From Incurvaria masculella (taxonomy: Eukaryota > Arthropoda > Insecta > Lepidoptera > Incurvariidae), in the NCBI GenBank assembly GCA_946894095.1, contig OX335641.1, forward strand, positions 13,596,501-13,660,500: 64,000 nt of DNA, read 5' to 3'. The notes beneath the pieces are model-generated. The model was given only the letters and a program-made list of their open reading frames with translations, was not told the origin of the DNA and searched no databases. The stretch's first letter is position 1, and each line of letters starts with the position of its first letter. Shown piece by piece: positions 58,325-64,000 of this stretch. The translations under genes and the position numbers were made by a program.

Positions 58325-58800
58325 CCTTCCAGGGTACAACTCTGTCTTTTAACAACCACAATGAGATTCTTGGTGTCGACCTGACGCATGACCTTAATTT
58401 TAAACGTCATATTGAGGATAAAGCTAAGCTACCCCAAAAAAAGCTGGGAGGCCTCAACAGGGTGCATCATAATGTTTCACGCCTGACCAAAAACTGCACT
58501 CCGTCTCTCATTCACACACTGCTCTCTCAGTACAGCCACCCATACCGGTTTTTCATATAAAAACCCATTCACTGTCGACATTCCATAAATAAGGACCCAC
58601 AGATCCTCTAGATGTTTTATCTATAGGGTCGGTAAACTATGGAATCGATTCCCTGGTGAAGTTTTTTCCCACAAAGTACAATCATGTCCTTCGAACATGT
58701 GTGTAAAAGCAACTGGCCGGCCGGCATGGTTTTCGCAGCCCCCCTGAAAGTTCGAAATCTCATGGGCGCCCTCGGGCACCGTGAGGTCCTAGCGTACGCC
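58325..58800 (+). pseudogene. non-LTR retrotransposon RT remnant
   Basis: Translation gives NEILGVDLTHDLNFKRHIED then KLGGLNRV...HTLLSQYSHP. After a gap, VGKLWNRFPGEVFSHKVQS follows in another frame. These are the post-catalytic RT blocks (LGV-LD-LNF..HI; LWN-LP-EVF) of Jockey/RTE-like LINEs. Frames are broken. Confidence 0.7.
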
Positions 58801-59705
58801 ATATACCGCACTTCACATAAACAAGGATATAATTAGATATATAAAATAGATCTTAAGTTTTCTATTCTATGGATATTTTACGCAGGAATAACAGACCCTT
58901 ACATTATTTACCTTTTCATTATAAATAGGTGATTCGAATTTATCTAAATTGTTATTGGAGTTCCCGAACGCACAATATAATATAAAGTTTAAAACAACAG
59001 CACTCGAAAATAACTGCAAACTAAAACTGCGCAGGCAACAATTCTCTCTCGCTAGTGCTATTTCGGTACGTCTTACTAGGTCCACGCACCCTAGTCGCGA
59101 GCGTACCCAAACAACCTGTAATGAGTATGCAACAATTAAACCACCGAAATTCACAATCTTCTAACGTTACTACCAGCCCTTATTACACAGTCGCCTTTGT
59201 ACTCTAGTCTGGTGCCCCGAAACTCGTTCGCGTCAGACCCCGCTGAACCGTAATTACAATAAAACGCCAGCGAAACAGCCTGACCCGCGCGAGTGCTCGC
59301 TACAATTAGGGCGCTTTCACAGAAGATCTTTTGTAATTATTTTGAAACAATCATATTAGCGCGAAATTATATTAATTTGCTAGGTATTTCCCGAAAGATC
59401 CGACGGCGGCGGTCGGATGAAATACGGCCCGAAAACATGGCGTTGGCACCGTCTAATACCAACTTCGTTTATCTTCAAAGGGTGATAAAAGGCAATAATA
59501 AACTTTAGTATAATTTATCCTGCTTATGAGCGAAAATAAGTTAAGTAAGCAAACGTTCCTCCTGGTAGAGGTATTATTTAAAATTTTAAAAATTATTTAT
59601 TTAAAACACATGACAAATACATACATTTCACATAACAGAAAACCAAGGCGTAGAAATGTAGCAAAGTTAATTACAATATGGAAAAAAGAAAAAAAAAACA
59701 GACAT
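58801..59705. other. no gene seen
   Basis: AT-rich. 59395-59420 holds a GATCCGACGGCGGCGGTCGG hairpin. No receptor exon recognised. Confidence 0.45.
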
Positions 59706-59711
59706 TTAATT

Positions 59712-60150
59712 AACTATGGATGAGTTAACTTTCAAATAGCCTTCCAAAAATGTCGTGCACACTCTCTCAAACGTCCTTCTCAGATTTACAAACACATCAC
59801 ATTCAGGTGTTGACAGATGCATCGCATTGAACAGCCTCAGGACGAGACATATGGGCGACCAGTAGTGAGAGCGGGTTCGCGTCACGATCTCGGCAAACAA
59901 ACGTGCATTCCGCCGTCGAGCGTAACCATCAGGCACGTTCAGTGCCAGTTGTACCAGCTGTAGTAAAGCTTGCGAATCAACTTTCCCGATCAGAATTTTG
60001 AAACCAAACAGCATTAATGCCCGGGATCTCCGAAGTTCAAGTGAGTTGAAGCCCAGAATCCCGAGTAAAAATGCTGTTGGGTACAAATAAGGGTAATACC
60101 CGTTTATTATATGTGAATTAGGAAAGCCCGGACGTTTACAGAAAATGGTC
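59712..60150 (-). pseudogene. LINE ORF2 C-terminal remnant
   Basis: A 160-residue minus-strand frame (59706-60188) whose middle reads LGILGFNSLELRRSRALMLF, KILIGKVDSQALLQLVQLAL and NARLFAEIVTRTRSHYWSPI. This is the C-terminal region downstream of the RT in many insect LINEs (LEVRR-R..L--YKIL-G-ID). The start of the frame comes from the abutting SINE. No RT catalytic core; inactive. Confidence 0.7.
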
Positions 60151-60164
60151 AGAAAAGCCGGGTT

Positions 60165-60410
60165 GTTTTTTTTTATGTCACTGGACATGGATAGCTAATA
60201 CCAAACTGACCATCAGATAGTAGCCTAATACACCACATGGGAACTAGATGCCTTGCCTCCTTCCTTATATTGCTCGGTTATATTGACCTGGATGGGAAAC
60301 ACGGACAATTTTTATTGCCGCTTCAATGTGATGGTACCATCCCGGGTTGGCTTAACCTCACCACCTAGTAAGTAAGGAAGTAAGTAAGACCTGCATTTTT
60401 ACGTGGAATA
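60165..60410 (-). mobile_element. SINE copy, truncated
   Basis: T-run, CACTGGACATGGATAGC, ACCTGGATGGGAAACACGG and CACCACCTAGTAAG in order; head missing. Confidence 0.7.
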
Positions 60411-61060
60411 TTTTTGAATATTTTTATTAATGGAACTATATCCCTCATCGCGCGTTTGGCGGATGGACGACGGGCGCTTATGAAATATGATTGTTATATT
60501 TCAAGGACCCCACCCCCCTGAATTTCTTTTGAATTTTAAAAATAATTAAATCTCGGAAAAAGTACCATGGCGACATAAATTGTAAAAAATTTGTAAAACA
60601 TTTTGACAAACCTGTGGGTGGTCCCTGTCAGCGTTAACCTACAGATTTTGCTTGTAAAGGTGAAATGAAATTTCTACGGGCAAGCCATTACCTAGAGTCT
60701 CAAATACATTGCTCAGCTACTGGATATTTCCCGAATTGGCCGATCAATGGAGCGTAAAATATATTTTATGCGTATCTCGGCCCTACGAGCACCTAAACGA
60801 ACGCCTCCTCCCTAGGGTTATGTTTGTACTCTTTAAGTTTCCGCGTTTCACACCCCTCCTAATTTTCAAATCTTTATATTCCTGCCCCCCGTCAAACTGG
60901 GAATATAAAAATACCTCCTTTAGTCCATTTTTGACATTATATAAGCCCCCCGATCCAGAAGGACCCAGACACCTCCATATGTCTTCACTCCCTATATATT
61001 TTCCCCTCCCTCCAACCACCCAGCCACCCTAAAACATTAAATGCCTTAAACAATCCGTTA
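60411..61060. other. C-rich plus-strand stretch, no gene seen
   Basis: 60800-61030 is C/T-rich with an open frame of low complexity (60709-61032) and no domain. Confidence 0.4.
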
Positions 61061-61499
61061 GACATTTAAGTCTCTCTCCCTAACGGGTGGACGATTTTGA
61101 TGCAATTTTCAGGCAATCTTCAGATTAGCCAAGAGGGTGATCCTGTGCAGTTTGAAAGTTTAGAAACCCCGCTCGGGTAAATGTCTAAAATTAAATAAGG
61201 GCATCGTAACCGATTTTGATCAAAATTTCAGGCAATCGTCCGATTAGCCCAGCGGCCGATCCTGTGAAGTTTGGTAGCGATTTGATCAACAAACATTTTT
61301 TTGTTATTCGCGGGCAAAACACATTCCAATCGCAGGGCGAGCACGGAGTGATTTCTGTCAGTCCCGTCAACGAATACTAAAATCTGAATTTTGATTCGTG
61401 CACTACTATGGAATGCCAGAACGTATTGCATTATTCTGTGGCGTATGTCAGTTTTAAATGTGTGTGAAAAACCCGTGCGAATCTGGGGCCGGTAGCTAG
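61060..61499 (+). mobile_element. Helitron-like 3' part
   Basis: Repeated CGATTTTGAT(G/C)(C/A)AA(A/T)TTTCAGGCAATC words and an end GAATCTGGGGCCGGTAGCTAG followed by A. The 5' end is not placed. Confidence 0.35.
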
Positions 61500-61721
61500 A
61501 ACATGGTTCCTACGAGTGTCCCACGACACCTACCGTAATACGTACTGTAATATAAATGCATAAGATCGATATATTTATGCAACTTTTCCCTAAGTCGGAT
61601 AAATGAAATTCCAAACCTGGACGAATGGGAACCCTAATTCTGAGGCTTCCAATCGTTTTGCACATGCGTTATTATTTTTAACGCTTTGTCCATAAACACA
61701 TTTTGTATAGTCTACAAAACG

Positions 61722-62036
61722 AAAACCGGCCAAGTGCGAGTCGGACTCGCACTCGAAGGGTTCCGTACCATCGTAAAAAAAAACAAAAAAAACACGTTTT
61801 TTGTATGGGAGCCCCCTTTAATTTTAATTATTTTTCTAATCTTTGTTGTTGTAGCGGCAAAATAAATACACACTCTGTGAAAATTTCAGCTGTCTACCTG
61901 TTACGGTTACTGAGATACAGCCCTGTGACAGACGGACAGACGGACGGACGGACGGACGGACGGACGGACGGACGGACAGCGGAGGTTTAGTAATAGGGTT
62001 CCGTTTTCACCCTTTGGGTACGGAACCCTAAAAAAC
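61722..62036 (+). repeat. CGGACGG-core lepidopteran repeat, full length
   Basis: Best copy: ACCGGCCAAGTGCGAGTCGG start, AGGGTTCCGTACC, TGTAGCGGCAAAATAAATAC, nine or so GGAC units, GGTACGGAACCCTAAAAA end. Confidence 0.88.
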
Positions 62037-63299
62037 GGAACCCAATATAAAGAATTTTGGCGTTCGTTTATCCGTTAACCTGTTCCTCTGGCCAGGGCCT
62101 CTGGCAGTGCATGTTTACAAATTGCTCAAACTTATTACCCGTTAGTTATTTGTTTTATTTTGCGATACATTTAATAAAAAAAAAAATGAAATTTTATTGA
62201 TTTGATTTGAAAGAAAGCATTTTATTGTATATGGCAATTTCAAAAGTATCATAACTATTGAAAATCTATAAGTGGTTACTGTATTTTCTCTTCGACCAAT
62301 AAAAAACACAATAATTCTATTTGAATTAATTCAAGGCAACCCCTGTATGTAGAAATAAATATAAATAGAAGCAGACAATGAGGGGCTTGTCTTGTTATTT
62401 TGAAGCACTTGTGTTCTGCGAAGGAATGAGGAGGATTGTGGGGTGGGCTCGCTTGTAAGAGCTGATCTGGAGCCAAGAGGATGCCTTTGACGAGACGTTT
62501 CATTATTTTGAGTGTCGTAAATGATTAAAAGCAATTTTTTCAAGTTGTGATTTAAAATTATGAAGTTATGCAGAAGTACAATTCGATGCAGTGCCTGAAA
62601 TGTCACTTAGACATCATACCACCCTTATTTATTTCGAAAATGAAATAGGATTAGTCATTAAAACTTCAGCTCACCACTTATGCTCGCGCGGCAAGTGTCT
62701 CGTAATTGCCAATGAAGGCCGGTGCCGCCGGTGCGGAGGAGATCTCATCACGAAATCCGTCGGCGCTTTTGATCTGAGCGTTGAACATCAAACGGACGCG
62801 GGCTAAGAACACCGAAGCGATCTTGTGTCGCGATGGCCTAGCCTGGCGAGGGGTTTGGTGGTAGAAAAATAGCAACATAGTGACTGTGAAATTTACTCAT
62901 ATTAAAATAAAAACTTAACTTTCCACCCAAATACATAATGAAATTTGAAACTCGACTTAAACTATGAAAATACTTCTTTAATGCTATTTAGTTTATTCTT
63001 TATCTAATGTTTTAATGAAATGTTTTATGTATGTATAATTTATTGCATACATAATATTCAGAAGACGCCATCTTAACTGAATCAAAATGTTTACTTCTTG
63101 CAACCATTTCACCACAGGCGAAACGGTCTATCGGAATGGTATTTATCCACATGGATTTAGTTAATGTGAATTTTGTATTTTTATGATTATTTATATGAAA
63201 AAATAAATAAGTAAAAAAATATTTTGTTTGGTGGAGCAGTCTTTTGGAGATCAGTGCTTTCAAAACTGCTCCCACGTGTAATGCCAGTCTATTACTATT
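62037..63299. other. no gene seen; GC-rich patch
   Basis: 62685-62860 is locally GC-rich. It shows no frame that could be the next receptor exon. The remainder is AT-rich. Confidence 0.4.
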
Positions 63300-63610
63300 T
63301 TTTGTTTTATTTTATTTGGAAAATCAACAGCCTTCAAATCTAATACAATTTAAATAAAAAAATTACCTTAAACTAAAGTGTGAATTGTAAAGGTAAAGCG
63401 TACCTGAAGAAAAAAAATAGAGAGGCTGTGTGTGTGTGTGAGGGTGTATGTGAGAGGGTGTGAGGGTGTGTAGGTTTGAGATTGCGTTTAAGGAATAGGG
63501 TCTAGGAATAGGGTTTGCGTGTGAATGTATTGTTCAGTGTACACTAACAATAACAGAGTGTCAGGCTGTTTTATTACTCTAGTTATATTTCATTGGCCTC
63601 TAGAAGCCCC
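63300..63610 (-). mobile_element. LINE 3' UTR fragment
   Basis: TTATTTGGAAAATCAACAGC at the left and GTGTGTGTGTGAGGGTGTATG at 63428-63470 match the arrangement at 2903-3200. Confidence 0.55.
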
Positions 63611-63760
63611 CTAAAATCCCAAAACACACACACAGTCTGAATTTATGAACATATTTTTAACCTCATAACTTTTGAATTGAATATATCATACAAACTGAAT
63701 TTGAATATAATTAGTAGTCAATAAACCGTAAATTAAAAAACAAAAATATTTGCATGGAAC

Positions 63761-64000
63761 GGTCGTGACTGGAGAACTGTTGAGTAAAAGGACAAGAGAC
63801 GGTTGTAACTGGAGAAATTTTGAGTTAAAGGACAAGGGACGGTTGTAACTGGAGAACTGTTGAGTAAAAGGACAAGGGACGGTTGTAACTGGAGAACTGT
63901 TGAGTAAAAGGACAAGGGACGGTTGTAACTGGAGAACTGTTGAGTTAAAGGACAATGGACGGCTGTAACTGGAGAACTGTTGAGTAAAAGGACAAGGGAC
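63761..64000 (+). repeat. 40-bp minisatellite, six copies to window end
   Basis: Units start at 63761, 63801, 63841, 63881, 63921 and 63961. Consensus begins GGTTGTAACTGGAGAACTGT, then TGAGTAAAAGGACAAGGGAC. Most differences fall in the outer units. The array continues past the window. Overlapping minus-strand frames are products of the repeat, not genes. Confidence 0.97.

Noticed and set aside
63686..63955. Minus-strand frames with repeated SSPVTTVPC-like residues
   Set aside because: Produced by the 40-bp minisatellite read in several frames; not a repeat protein gene.
63761..64000. CRISPR-like array
   Set aside because: The units are contiguous 40-bp repeats without unique spacers, in a eukaryotic genome; a minisatellite.

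Overview
This window comes from a eukaryotic, very probably lepidopteran (moth or butterfly) nuclear genome. The evidence is an AT-rich background, one large gene with GT/AG introns, a mitochondrial cox3 insertion of insect type, and dense interspersed repeats I recognise from Lepidoptera: the element ending in GGCCAAGTGCGAGTCGG with CGGA tandem cores, the element bounded by GAAGTCGGTT, Helitron ends of the TCTATACTAATA...CTAG type, mariner, and tRNA/5S-headed SINEs. The species cannot be told.

There is one host protein-coding gene, on the plus strand from 19507 to at least 57711. I joined seven exons by reading frame and splice sites: 19507-20446, 21045-21235, 34826-35036, 50021-50135, 51688-51835, 56602-56818 and 57620-57711. 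All six joins keep frame and give 638 codons. The product is the extracellular, ligand-binding (ANF-receptor) part of a natriuretic-peptide-receptor-like membrane guanylate cyclase. The transmembrane, kinase-homology and cyclase exons are not seen and should lie beyond 64000. The protein starts with a roughly 240-residue extension: a very basic stretch, then a hydrophobic segment at residues 72-97. The leader carries two minimal upstream ORFs.

Region by region: 1-19400 is upstream sequence, possibly including 5' UTR introns. It holds two nested TTAA-flanked MITEs, a LINE 3' end, SINE fragments, a cox3 NUMT and a GC-rich patch near 9.2 kb. 19507-21235 holds exons 1-2 with a SINE 38 bp before the exon 2 acceptor. 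21236-34825 (intron 2) and 35037-50020 (intron 3) are large and full of transposons: SINEs, TTAA MITEs, a Helitron, a foldback element inside a CCGT-repeat element, and an intact mariner in intron 3. 50021-57711 holds exons 4-7. 57712-64000 holds LINE remnants, more repeats and a 40-bp minisatellite running off the end.

The most unusual observations are two local tandem arrays, each copying the 3' end of an exon together with its splice donor, at consecutive exons 5 and 6. In the exon 6 array, one copy (about 56973-57101) keeps the same reading frame with no indel. It differs from the parent mainly at synonymous positions and ends at a possible donor, while the neighbouring copies have decayed. 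This is a candidate alternative exon. Other points of interest are a SINE body carried by either tRNA-type or 5S-rRNA-like heads, and a MITE-in-MITE insertion whose empty site can be read from the host element's other arm.
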